Positions 43,619 to 52,102 of a stretch of DNA of 64,000 nucleotides are shown here, one piece after another. Numbering within the stretch: position 1 is the first letter of the stretch; each line of letters opens with the position of its first letter. The notes below the pieces were generated by a model, which made no database searches, was not told the origin of the DNA, and was given only the letters and a program-made list of their open reading frames with translations. Source of the stretch: Rhodococcus spelaei (GTDB lineage: Bacteria > Actinomycetota > Actinomycetes > Mycobacteriales > Mycobacteriaceae); assembly GCF_006704125.1 (NCBI RefSeq), contig NZ_VIGH01000004.1, positions 383,529 through 447,528 of the forward strand. Reading direction: 5' to 3'. Made by a program: the position numbers and the translations under genes.

Positions 43619-44961
43619 TGGAGGTCGTGCTGCTGGGCACCGGCGCGGCCGACGGCTGGCCGAACCCGTTCTGCGGGTGCGCCTCCTGCCGGACCGTGTT
43701 GCGGCGCGGCGAGAATCGCGCCCAGACCGCGGCACTGGTCGACGACGTGCTGCTGCTCGACTGCGGGCCGGAGGTGCCGCGCGCTGCCGTCGCGGCGGGT
43801 CGGTCACTGGCCGGGGTCCGGCACCTGCTGCTCACCCATGCGCACCCGGACCATGTCGGACCGCTGGCGCTGCTGATACGGTCGTGGGCGGGGTGCGGGG
43901 AGACTCTCGATGTCGTGGGCCCGGCGGAGGCACTGGACCTGTGCCGGGACTGGGTCGGGCCCGACGATCCGGTCCGCTGGGTACCGGTGACGTCGGGCGA
44001 CGAGGTGCGGGTCGGCGATTACGACGTGCGGGTGCTGCCCGCCGCGCACCGGGTGATGCGCGACGGCGATTCGGTGCTGTACGAGGTCGCGGGCCGGGAA
44101 GGTCGGAAGCTGTTGTGGGCCACCGACACCGGACCCCTTCCTGCGTCGGTACTGGACCTGGTGCGTGGCGCCCGTTACGACGCGGTGTTCCTGGAGGAGA
44201 CGTTCGGCGACCTCGCGGACCACGACGCCGACCATTTGGACCTGCGCACCTTCCCGCGGGCGTTGGCCGCGCTGCGCGAAGCCGGGGCGGTGGTCGATCG
44301 AACCGACGTGATTGCAGTCCACCTCGGCCACCACAATCCGCCCGACCTGCCGGACAGGTTGCGGCCGTGGGGAGTTCGCGTCGTTCCCGACGGAGCCGTG
44401 GTGGTGCTCGGGCAGGCGCCGGCGCGCGAGGAGTGTCCGCGTCGGACCCTGGTGCTCGGCGGTGCGCGGGCAGGAAAGTCCACCCACGCGCAGCGCCTGC
44501 TCGTCGACCGCGACGACGTCACCTACCTCGCGACCGGCGCTGCTGTCGACGGCGACGCGGAGTGGGCGGCGCGGATTGCGGAGCACCGGGCGTCGCGGCC
44601 GGCGTCGTGGCGGACCGTCGAGACAGACGACGTCGCCGCGGCGTTGCGTGTGGCGACGGTGCCGGTCCTCGTCGACTGCCTCGGCACCTGGCTGACCCGG
44701 CGCATCGACGCCCGCGGTGCCTGGTCCGACGAATCATGCTGGGTGACAGTGCAGTCCGATGTCGAGGACTTGCTCGGGGCGTGGCGGGCCGCGACGGTGC
44801 CGGTCGTCGCGGTCAGCAACGAGGTGGGCAGTGGGGTGGTCCCGGCGACCGCGTCCGGTCGCCGGTTCCGCGACTTGCTTGGCCGCCTCAACGCCGCCGT
44901 CGCCGCCGAGTCCGAGTCGGTGGTGCTGGTGGTCGCCGGCCGCCCCGTCCCCCTGCGGTAG
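43618..44961 (+). CDS. cobU: fusion of PhnP-like metallo-beta-lactamase domain with CobU
   Basis: 447 aa. Residues 1-265 are a metallo-beta-lactamase (MBL) fold close to PhnP-type phosphodiesterases: LLGTGAADGWPNPFCGCASC with a structural zinc trio Cys19/21/24, the metal motif THAHPDH (74-79), His144, Asp170 and His235. Residues 275-447 are a complete CobU: Walker A GGARAGKST (281-289), the guanylylated-His region EHRASRPASWRT with His323, LVDCLGTWLTR and NEVGSGVVP. CobU phosphorylates adenosylcobinamide and converts it to GDP-cobinamide. The MBL part has no assigned role; attached to CobU and a corrinoid importer, it may process imported corrinoids before salvage. That role is inferred. Confidence 0.88.
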   Translation: MEVVLLGTGAADGWPNPFCGCASCRTVLRRGENRAQTAALVDDVLLLDCGPEVPRAAVAAGRSLAGVRHLLLTHAHPDHVGPLALLIRSWAGCGETLDVVGPAEALDLCRDWVGPDDPVRWVPVTSGDEVRVGDYDVRVLPAAHRVMRDGDSVLYEVAGREGRKLLWATDTGPLPASVLDLVRGARYDAVFLEETFGDLADHDADHLDLRTFPRALAALREAGAVVDRTDVIAVHLGHHNPPDLPDRLRPWGVRVVPDGAVVVLGQAPAREECPRRTLVLGGARAGKSTHAQRLLVDRDDVTYLATGAAVDGDAEWAARIAEHRASRPASWRTVETDDVAAALRVATVPVLVDCLGTWLTRRIDARGAWSDESCWVTVQSDVEDLLGAWRAATVPVVAVSNEVGSGVVPATASGRRFRDLLGRLNAAVAAESESVVLVVAGRPVPLR

Positions 44962-44997
44962 GGAGCTCCGAGAATCTGGATGCCAATTGCCGAGTCT

Positions 44998-45037
44998 GTA
45001 CAAATCGCTGAATCTGTACAGATTCAGCGATTTGTAC
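44998..45037. repeat. 40-bp perfect palindrome without loop
   Basis: Two 20-bp arms meet at 45017/45018, exact reverse complements. The arm reads GTACAAATCGCTGAATCTGT, only 8 of 20 G or C, in a window where most DNA is near 70 percent. Lies in the gap between the convergent MBL-CobU and HAD genes. Could be a two-way terminator or a protein-binding site. Confidence 0.8.
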
Positions 45038-45076
45038 CTTTTGGAATCTGTCCCGGAATCGGTTTCCGCGCGGCCG

Positions 45077-45883
45077 TCAGGCAGCGGCGAACGGGTCGTG
45101 GGTCCGCCCCACGAGATCGGCCACCGAGTTCAGCACCAGCGTCGGCCGGTAGGGGAACATCTCGACCGACTGGCGCGTGGAGATCCCGGTGAGCACGAGG
45201 ATGGTCTGCAGGCCGGCCTCCAGCCCGGAGACGATGTCGGTGTCCATCCGGTCGCCGATCATCAGGGTGTTCGCCGAGTGCGCGCCGATGGCCCGCAGCG
45301 CCGAGCGCATCATCAACGGGTTCGGCTTGCCCACGTAGTACGGCTCGCGGCCGGTGGCGCGGGTGATGAGCGCGGCGACGGACCCCGTCGCGGGCAGCGA
45401 GCCGTCGCGCGACGGACCTGTGGCGTCCGGGTTGGTGGCGATGAACCGGGCGCCGCGCTCGACCAGCCGGATCGCGGTGGTGATCGCCTCGAACGAGTAG
45501 GTGCGGGTCTCGCCGAGCACCACGTAGTCCGGGTCTTTGTCGGTGAGGACGTAGCCGATGTCGTGCAACGCGGTGGTCAGGCCGGATTCGCCGACGACGT
45601 ACGCGCTGCCCTCGGGGCGCTGGTTACCCAGGAAGGTCGCGGTCGCCAGGGCGGAGGTCCAGATCGACTTCTCGGGGATGTCGAGGCCGGTCTGGACCAG
45701 GCGTGCGCGCAGGTCGCGTGGAGTGCGGATCGAGTTGTTCGTCAGCACGACGAACGGCGTGCCCGACTGCTGGAGTTCGGCCAGGAACTTGTCGGCGCCG
45801 GGGATCAGCTGGTCCTCGTGGACGAGCACGCCGTCCATGTCCATCAGGTAGGTCCAACCGGTGGTCATCGCGTCGGTGGTCAC
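45077..45883 (-). CDS. HAD-superfamily IIA phosphatase (NagD-like)
   Basis: 268 aa. Motif I YLMDMDGVLV holds nucleophile Asp15 and Asp17; motif II is FVVLTNNS; the type IIA cap lies between; motif III is VGKPNPLMM and motif IV MIGDRMDTDI. NagD-like enzymes dephosphorylate sugar or nucleotide phosphates. Substrate unknown. Alternative start MTTGW five residues in. Confidence 0.88.
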   Translation of the reverse strand: MTTDAMTTGWTYLMDMDGVLVHEDQLIPGADKFLAELQQSGTPFVVLTNNSIRTPRDLRARLVQTGLDIPEKSIWTSALATATFLGNQRPEGSAYVVGESGLTTALHDIGYVLTDKDPDYVVLGETRTYSFEAITTAIRLVERGARFIATNPDATGPSRDGSLPATGSVAALITRATGREPYYVGKPNPLMMRSALRAIGAHSANTLMIGDRMDTDIVSGLEAGLQTILVLTGISTRQSVEMFPYRPTLVLNSVADLVGRTHDPFAAA

Positions 45884-45922
45884 CTGACAATTGTGCGCGC
45901 CGGCCGGCCCGCCCGCTGACCG

Positions 45923-46399
45923 CTACTCGCCGTCGTACGCCTTCTGCAGGACGCCGATGTCGATCTTGCGCATCTGCATCATCGCGGCGACGGCGCGTTG
46001 CGCGCCCGCCGGGTCGGGGCCGCCCAGGACCGAAGGAAGCGCCGACGGCACGATCTGCCACGACATTCCGAACTTGTCCTTGAGCCAGCCGCACTGCGAT
46101 TCCTGCCCTCCGTCGGCGGTGAGCGCCTCCCAGTACTCGTCGACCTCGGCCTGGTCCGCGCAGTCGACCTGGAACGAGACGGCCTCGGTGAACGCGAACT
46201 CCGGCCCGCCGTTGAGCGCGGTGAAATTCTGCCCGTCGAGCGTGAACGCGACGGTCATCGCGGTGCCGGCGGGCTTGGGCATGCCCTCGCCGTACCGGCT
46301 GATCTCACCGATGGACGAGTTCTTGAAGATGGACGTGTAGAACGTCGCGGCCTCCTCGGCCTGCGTGTCGAACCACAAACAGGGCGTGATCTTCTGCAT
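45923..46399 (-). CDS. PhnB-like VOC protein
   Basis: 158 aa, PhnB/YjdN type: MQKITPCLWFDTQAEEAATFYTSIFKNSSIGEI opens it, with FTLDGQNFTALNGGPEFAFTEAVSFQVDC and DKFGMSWQIVPSALP in the middle. Often annotated 3-demethylubiquinone methyltransferase-like, but the family has no shown methyltransferase activity. Function unknown. Confidence 0.85.
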   Translation of the reverse strand: MQKITPCLWFDTQAEEAATFYTSIFKNSSIGEISRYGEGMPKPAGTAMTVAFTLDGQNFTALNGGPEFAFTEAVSFQVDCADQAEVDEYWEALTADGGQESQCGWLKDKFGMSWQIVPSALPSVLGGPDPAGAQRAVAAMMQMRKIDIGVLQKAYDGE

Positions 46400-46474
46400 G
46401 ACGTGTCGGTCCTCTCGGGTGGGGTGTCCTCACACGTACAGACCAGCCTGGCGGTCCGAACTAATCGCGTCCAC

Positions 46475-47002
46475 TCAGAAACGGCGGATCTGGTTGATCG
46501 GCGGTAGTTCCGACAGTGGCGTCAACCCGATCGGCACCCCGGCGCCGTACGCGTTGAACACCTGACCGAAGCCGGCGTAGATGCCGACGTGATCGTTCTC
46601 GGGACGGAACGTGACGATGTCGCCCGGCGCCATCGCCGCGAACGGGATCGGGGTCCCGGCCCAGGCCTGGTCCTGGCTGACTCGCGGCAGCCTGATCCCG
46701 GCCTGTCGGAACGCCCACTGCGTGAGGCCGGAGCAGTCCCAGGCGTTCGGCCCGGTGCCACCCCACAGGTAGGGCTTGCCGGTCTGGGTGGTGGCCGCCG
46801 AGAGGGCGATCAGCCCGGCCGGGCTCGAGATCGGCAGGGGGATCACGGAGCTGCCGCCCGCACTCCCCGAGCTGCTGCCCTCGCTCCCGACGGCCATCGC
46901 GGGCGCCGCGGGCAGGGCGAGGGCGCACACGGTCAGCGCGCCCGCGACGAAGGCCCTTCGGAGGTGACTGCTTCTGATGCCGTTCGCGTTCGAGGTAGCC
47001 AT
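46475..47002 (-). CDS. secreted NlpC/P60 peptidoglycan hydrolase
   Basis: 175 aa. A signal peptide (HLRRAFVAGALTVCALALPAAPAMA) is followed by a short Ser/Gly linker and one NlpC/P60 domain: YLWGGTGPNAWDCSGLTQWAF with catalytic Cys90, HVGIYAG with His138, third polar residue likely Asn150. It cleaves D-Glu-mDAP type bonds in wall stem peptides and may aid cell separation. No separate wall-binding domain is present. Divergent from DUF202 with a Crp-like site between. Confidence 0.85.
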   Translation of the reverse strand: MATSNANGIRSSHLRRAFVAGALTVCALALPAAPAMAVGSEGSSSGSAGGSSVIPLPISSPAGLIALSAATTQTGKPYLWGGTGPNAWDCSGLTQWAFRQAGIRLPRVSQDQAWAGTPIPFAAMAPGDIVTFRPENDHVGIYAGFGQVFNAYGAGVPIGLTPLSELPPINQIRRF

Positions 47003-47072
47003 GCGCGGTGTCCTTGTCGGTCGGCGTCTGGGATGAGAGCACTGCACCTGTTGGATCACGAATCGACTACAT

Positions 47073-47101
47073 AGTGTTACAGATCACACGTCATTGTGAC
47101 G
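47073..47101. promoter_or_regulatory. Crp/GlxR-like site and small palindrome
   Basis: GTGTTACAGATCACAC (47074-47089) has one perfect and one imperfect half of the TGTGA-N6-TCACA type; CGTCA-ttg-TGACG (47089-47101) abuts it. It lies between the divergent NlpC/P60 and DUF202 genes, so a cAMP-receptor-type regulator could act on either. Confidence 0.4.
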
Positions 47102-47189
47102 CGATCTGTCCGTTTTGCCGCGAAACGATTACGCGCGCCTCGGAACCGCGTGCCCGCCGAAATTCGACCGCGGGTGTGAGGATGTAACC

Positions 47190-47534
47190 GTGACTGACCT
47201 CGAGCGGCCCGACGAGCGGTTCACCCTCGCGAGCGAGCGCACTTTTCTCGCCTGGCTGCGCACCTCACTCGGTTTCCTGGCGGGCGGGATCGCCATGGTG
47301 CACCTGGTCCCGGAGTTCGGCACGTCATGGGTCCGCACCCTGCTGGGCACGGTGATGATCCTGCTGGCCGTGGCCGCGCCGCTCGTCGGACTGCGGCGGT
47401 GGGTGCAGGTGCGGCACGCCCTCGAACGGGGCGAACCGATGCCCGTGGAGCGCGAGTTGTGGGTGTTCGCGGTGGTGGTCGCGGTGGTCGCCGGGTTTGC
47501 CGCGGTGGTCACTGTGATCGGCGCAGTGCACTGA
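47190..47534 (+). CDS. DUF202 (YidH-like) membrane protein
   Basis: 114 aa with a GTG start. DUF202 signature ASERTFLAWLRTSLGFLAGGIAM at residues 14-36, then two further helices (LGTVMILLAVAAPLVGLRRW, ELWVFAVVVAVVAGFAAVV). Function unknown across bacteria. Probably monocistronic. Confidence 0.8.
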   Translation: MTDLERPDERFTLASERTFLAWLRTSLGFLAGGIAMVHLVPEFGTSWVRTLLGTVMILLAVAAPLVGLRRWVQVRHALERGEPMPVERELWVFAVVVAVVAGFAAVVTVIGAVH

Positions 47535-47638
47535 CCGGGACCCGGCGAACGCACTGACTCGCGGTGTGGCTAGGTTCGCGAGAACGGCGGTCTCGAAACG
47601 ACTGTCACGAATCGGGTATCACTCCACGAGGAGGAACG

Positions 47639-48646
47639 GTGGCTCTCAAGCTCGGGTACAAGGCGTCCGCGGAGCAGTTCGGTCCGCGCGAGCTGGTGGA
47701 ACTGGCGGTACTGGCCGAGGCGCACGGGATGGATTCGGCGACGGTGTCGGACCACTTCCAGCCCTGGCGCCACAACGGCGGCCACGCACCGTTCTCGCTG
47801 GCGTGGATGACCGCGGTCGGGGAACGGACGAACACCCTGCAGCTCGGCACCTCGGTGCTCACCCCGACGTACCGCTACAACCCGGCGGTGATCGCGCAGG
47901 CTTTCGCCACCATGGGCTGCCTGTACCCCGGGCGGATCATGCTCGGCGTCGGCACTGGTGAGGCGCTCAACGAGATCGCGACCGGATACACCGGTGCGTG
48001 GCCGGAGTTCAAGGAGCGGTTCGCCCGGTTGCGCGAGTCGGTCCGGCTGATGCGCGAGCTGTGGACCGGCGAGCGGGTCGACTTCGACGGCGAGTACTAC
48101 AAGACGGTCGGCGCGTCGATCTACGACGTGCCCGAGGGCGGCATTCCGGTGTACATCGCCGCGGGCGGTCCCGTGGTGGCCCGCTACGCCGGGCGGGCGG
48201 GCGACGGTTTCATCTGCACCTCCGGGAAGGGGATGGAGCTCTACACCGAGAAGCTGATGCCCGCGGTGGCGGAGGGCGCGGAGAAGGCCGAGCGCGACGT
48301 CGCCGGCATCGACAAGATGATCGAGATCAAGATCTCGTACGACACCGATCCCGCACTGGCGCTGGAGAACACCCGGTTCTGGGCGCCGCTGTCGTTGACC
48401 CCGGAGCAGAAGCACTCGATCGAGGACCCGATCGAGATGGAGGCAGCCGCGGACGCGTTGCCGATCGAGCAGGTCGCGAAGCGCTGGATCGTCGCCTCCG
48501 ATCCGGACGAGGCGGTCGAGCAGGTCAAGCAGTACGTCGACGCAGGCTTGAACCACCTGGTTTTCCACGCGCCGGGGCACGACCAGCGTCGATTCCTGGA
48601 GCTGTTCGAGCGGGACCTCGCCCCGCGACTGCGCAAGCTGGGGTAG
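47639..48646 (+). CDS. fgd1: F420-dependent glucose-6-phosphate dehydrogenase
   Basis: 335 aa. Oxidises glucose-6-phosphate to 6-phosphogluconolactone, reducing coenzyme F420. Sequence is near the mycobacterial Fgd1: [40 protein letters not shown] (F420 and catalytic His/Trp region), [21 protein letters not shown] and [14 protein letters not shown]. The GTG has GAGGAGG just upstream. It sits two genes from pta-ackA; Rv0407-Rv0409 are contiguous in M. tuberculosis, so two genes have been inserted here. Confidence 0.96.
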   Translation: MALKLGYKASAEQFGPRELVELAVLAEAHGMDSATVSDHFQPWRHNGGHAPFSLAWMTAVGERTNTLQLGTSVLTPTYRYNPAVIAQAFATMGCLYPGRIMLGVGTGEALNEIATGYTGAWPEFKERFARLRESVRLMRELWTGERVDFDGEYYKTVGASIYDVPEGGIPVYIAAGGPVVARYAGRAGDGFICTSGKGMELYTEKLMPAVAEGAEKAERDVAGIDKMIEIKISYDTDPALALENTRFWAPLSLTPEQKHSIEDPIEMEAAADALPIEQVAKRWIVASDPDEAVEQVKQYVDAGLNHLVFHAPGHDQRRFLELFERDLAPRLRKLG

Positions 48647-48689
48647 TCCGGCCCGGGCGGGGCCCACAGCACGACATAGGCTTCGTGGC

Positions 48690-49292
48690 ATGGATGCCAG
48701 CGACTCGATCAGGGAAGCAGCTCGCCGGATCGGCGACGTGTTCGGCGGGCTGCCCCAGGTGCTGAGGTTCCGGGCGGCAGTCGACGAGGACACCGACGGA
48801 CAGGCGCCGGACGAGGTGTCGGTGGCCGTCGGCGACAACTGCCCGGGGCCCGGTTTCGCCTCGTACGCGACGCTCGACCTGTCCCGTTACCCCACCAATG
48901 TCGCCACCGCCGACGGCAGGCCGATCCGCACCGAGCTGGTGACGGTCGGGCGCGCCGACTACCGGACGATGGCCGACGTGCTCGCGAAATGCGCCTTCGC
49001 GGTGGCGTCCGGCTCGTTCCACGTCACGCCGAACACCATCGTTCCCAACGCGGTCCGAGAGGCGGACCCGGATCGGGCGATGAAGCACGTGCTGCTCGTG
49101 GTGCCGTTCATCTGGCCGGACCTCGAGATCCTGGTCGACACCGAGGACGCGGTGAGCACCTGGCTGCAGGCCGTCCCGATCAGCGACAGCGAGCTCCAGT
49201 ACGCCTCGGCGCACGGCACCGAGCAGCTGTTCGCGCGGCTCGAGTCGGCGGGGGCCGACGTCTCCGACATCGATCGCGCGTCGGTGGCCTGA
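48690..49292 (+). CDS. suppressor-of-fused (SUFU) domain protein
   Basis: 200 aa soluble protein. FASYATLDLSRYPTN, RTELVTVGRADY, VASGSFHVTPNTIVPN and VVPFIWPDLEI follow the SUFU-domain pattern; bacterial members are often immunity or housekeeping proteins of unknown role. It lies between fgd1 and the large LuxR regulator and is absent from that place in M. tuberculosis, so lineage-specific here. No toxin gene is adjacent, so an immunity role is not supported. Confidence 0.65.
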   Translation: MDASDSIREAARRIGDVFGGLPQVLRFRAAVDEDTDGQAPDEVSVAVGDNCPGPGFASYATLDLSRYPTNVATADGRPIRTELVTVGRADYRTMADVLAKCAFAVASGSFHVTPNTIVPNAVREADPDRAMKHVLLVVPFIWPDLEILVDTEDAVSTWLQAVPISDSELQYASAHGTEQLFARLESAGADVSDIDRASVA

Positions 49293-49349
49293 GCGGCCGA
49301 ACCTGGCGAAACGCTGAATTTCGCATGTGGCGGGCATAGGCTTTCAGTC

Positions 49350-51962
49350 ATGAATCGGCCGTGGCCGCTGATTCAGCGGCAGCTCGAATTCGAAACCCTG
49401 AAGTCCGCCTTGACCTCCGACACCGGTGCGTGCGGGGTCGTTCTGACCGGTGACGCCGGAGTCGGCAAGACCACCCTGGCCCGGGTCGCCACCCAGTCGT
49501 TACCCGGCGACGTGCGCTGGGTCGCCGGAACCGAGTCCGCCCGCAGTATCCCGCTCGGGGTGTTCGCCCACCTGGTCGGCTCGTCCACCTCACGCGACCC
49601 GGTGGCCTTCCTCTCGGCGGCACGCGAGGCCCTGCTCGGCGCGGGCGGTCCCGTGGTGATCGGCGTCGACGACGCGCATCTGCTCGACCAGCTGTCGGCG
49701 ACCTTCCTGCACCAACTGGCGATCGACCGGGCCGCGCACATCGTCGCGACCGTCCGCAGCGGCGAGTCCACGCCGGACGCCGTCACGTCGCTGTGGAAGG
49801 ACGGGCACCTGATGCGGCTCGAGTTGTCGCCGTTCACCCGCGACCAGAGCGTCACACTGATCGAGTCGGTGCTCGGGGGGCCGCTCGAGGGGCTGAGTGC
49901 GAAGCTGATGTGGGAGGCCTCAGGCGGCAATGCGTTGTTCCTGCATCACCTCGTGGAGGGTGCGCTCGAGGCCGGAACGCTGCGCGAGCGGCGCGGCGTG
50001 TGGCAGCTGCGCGGTCGGGCGGCCATCACCCCCGAGCTCGCGTCACTGCTCGAGGACCGCATCGAGCACCTGCCCGCGGACGTGATGCGGGTGCTCGAAC
50101 TGCTCACGTTCTGCGAGCCGCTGGCCCTCGACACCCTCAGCGACCTGGCCGGGGAGGAGGCGGTCGAGGACGCGGAGCAGCGCGGGCTGATCCAGATCGT
50201 CGAGGACGGACCGAAGGCCGAGGTCCGGTACAACCACCCGATGTTCAGTGAGGTGGTCCGCAGGCGGGTCGGCCGCGCCGCGGCGCGGCGGTTGCGCGGC
50301 AACCTGGTCGAGGCCCTCCGGACCCATCCGATCACCGGGCCCGGCGATCGGATCAGGCTCGCCGAGCTGGCCCTCGACAGCGACCAGACCCCCGACGTCG
50401 ACCTGCTCGTGACGGCCGCGAAGGACGCGATCGCGTTCGCGAACGTCCCCCTCGGCGAACGGCTGGCCAAGGCCGCGGTGGACCGGGACGGGGGTTTCCG
50501 GGCGGCCAACCTGCTGGCCCGGTCACAGTTGTGGCAGGGACATGCCGCCGACGCGGAGGCGGCCCTGAATCGCTTCGACCCCGACACCCTCGACGAGAGT
50601 CAACTGGTGCGCTGGGGCGTGACCCGGATCGCGAACCTCTTCTGGTCGGCCGGTGACGCGGAGACCGCGGAGGCGGTCCTCGAGGAGGTTCGGCAGCGGG
50701 TGCAGAATCCGGCGGCAGTCGCGGTGGTCCGCGGCATCGGCGCCACCTGTGCGGTGGCCGAGAACCGTCTGAGTGAAGGTCTGGCCGAGGCGGAAGCCGT
50801 TCTTGCCGAACCGAACCCGACGCCCTGGTCGGAAGAGATGGGGACCTTCGCGGCCTCGATGGCCCTCGCAGTGGTGGGACGTGGATCCGAGGTCGCCGCA
50901 CTGACGGCCCGGGCCGACGCGGCGATGACCAAGGTGGACGGGTTGACCCGCTACCCGGCCGCGATTGGGCCGATCCTGGCGCTGACGCTGACCGGGCAGT
51001 TCGACGCCGCCGCCCGCCGCGCCCAGACGTACCTCGACCACGCGGCCACCACCGGGCAGTACCTCGGATGGGGGCAGGCCAACATCCTGTACGCCATCGT
51101 CGATGTGGCCCGTGGCCGGTTCGCCGAAACGGTGCGGCGGCTCGAGCAGGCGATGGCCGCGTTGACGGTCGGGGACACCGGATCGGCCATCGGCTGGGTA
51201 TTTCCCGCCTATCCCATTCTGGCGCAGGCATATTCGGTGCTGGGGCGCACCGCCGACGCGAAGTCCGTCGTCGCGGCGGCTGAAGGGCGCTACGGCCGCC
51301 ATGTCGCGGTGTTCGGGCCGATGTTCGAGATCGGCAAGGCCTGGGAGGCGGCCGGGCAGGGCGAGACATCCCGGGCGATCGCTACGGCCTGCGGAGCTGC
51401 CGACGCAGCCCGCGAATCGGGTCAGTTCGCGATCGAGGCGCTCGCCCTGCATCTTGCGACGAGGCTCGGAGACGCGTCCACGGCGCCGAGACTCGCGGAG
51501 CTCGCAGAGCGCTGCGACGGACCGATGGTGCGGCTCGCCGCCGCACAAGCCGCCGCGTTCGCTGACGGCGACGGAAGCGAATTGGCCAGGATTGCACGGG
51601 AATTCGAGGAAATCGGCGCACTTCTCGACGCCGCGGACGCCTCGGCGCAATCCGCAGTCGCGTACTCGACGGCCGATCGCCGACGGGAGGCGCTCGATGC
51701 CGCCGCGACCGCGAACGCCCTGGCGGAGCGCTGCGATCACGCCTCGACCCCGGCGGTGCTAGAGGCCGCCCGCCCGCTGCCCCTCACCAGCCGGGAACGG
51801 GAGGTGGCCTCGATGGTCGCGGTCGGGCTGTCGAACAGGGAGATCGCGGACCGGCTGGTGGTGTCCGTTCGGACCGTCGAGGGTCACATCTACCGGGCCT
51901 GCACGAAGCTCGACGTGGCGGACCGCGGCGAACTCGCCGAGTCGCTGCGAGACCGGCACTGA
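49350..51962 (+). CDS. LuxR-family regulator with AAA/STAND ATPase (LAL type)
   Basis: 870 aa. Walker A VLTGDAGVGKTT (residues 31-42), Walker B VVIGVDDAHLL, an ATPase and winged-helix section to about 330, a long TPR-like helical middle, then a C-terminal LuxR HTH: LTSREREVASMVAVGLSNREIADRLVVSVRTVEGHIY at about 811-848. STAND regulators are kept off by ADP and switched on by inducer plus ATP. The inducer and targets are unknown; neighbouring pta-ackA or the SUFU gene could be controlled. Confidence 0.9.
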   Translation: MNRPWPLIQRQLEFETLKSALTSDTGACGVVLTGDAGVGKTTLARVATQSLPGDVRWVAGTESARSIPLGVFAHLVGSSTSRDPVAFLSAAREALLGAGGPVVIGVDDAHLLDQLSATFLHQLAIDRAAHIVATVRSGESTPDAVTSLWKDGHLMRLELSPFTRDQSVTLIESVLGGPLEGLSAKLMWEASGGNALFLHHLVEGALEAGTLRERRGVWQLRGRAAITPELASLLEDRIEHLPADVMRVLELLTFCEPLALDTLSDLAGEEAVEDAEQRGLIQIVEDGPKAEVRYNHPMFSEVVRRRVGRAAARRLRGNLVEALRTHPITGPGDRIRLAELALDSDQTPDVDLLVTAAKDAIAFANVPLGERLAKAAVDRDGGFRAANLLARSQLWQGHAADAEAALNRFDPDTLDESQLVRWGVTRIANLFWSAGDAETAEAVLEEVRQRVQNPAAVAVVRGIGATCAVAENRLSEGLAEAEAVLAEPNPTPWSEEMGTFAASMALAVVGRGSEVAALTARADAAMTKVDGLTRYPAAIGPILALTLTGQFDAAARRAQTYLDHAATTGQYLGWGQANILYAIVDVARGRFAETVRRLEQAMAALTVGDTGSAIGWVFPAYPILAQAYSVLGRTADAKSVVAAAEGRYGRHVAVFGPMFEIGKAWEAAGQGETSRAIATACGAADAARESGQFAIEALALHLATRLGDASTAPRLAELAERCDGPMVRLAAAQAAAFADGDGSELARIAREFEEIGALLDAADASAQSAVAYSTADRRREALDAAATANALAERCDHASTPAVLEAARPLPLTSREREVASMVAVGLSNREIADRLVVSVRTVEGHIYRACTKLDVADRGELAESLRDRH

Positions 51963-52102
51963 CGGGTCGGCGGGGCTGCCCACCCCCCGAAAGAGGGTGA
52001 AATCGCTCCGCCCGCCGCTGACCCGCGACCGCCTGTCGCAGCCGAGTGTCGGTTGCCGCACCGCCGGCCACCCACTGGGCAGCCGCCACTAGGCTGTCAC
52101 CC

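Noticed and set aside
47003-47189. Possible c-di-AMP (ydaO) riboswitch upstream of the NlpC/P60 gene
   Set aside because: Such switches are common before wall hydrolases in actinobacteria, but the conserved GGG/AACC blocks are not present here.
48690-49292. SUFU protein as an immunity protein of a polymorphic toxin
   Set aside because: No toxin-like gene is nearby; neighbours are fgd1 and a regulator.
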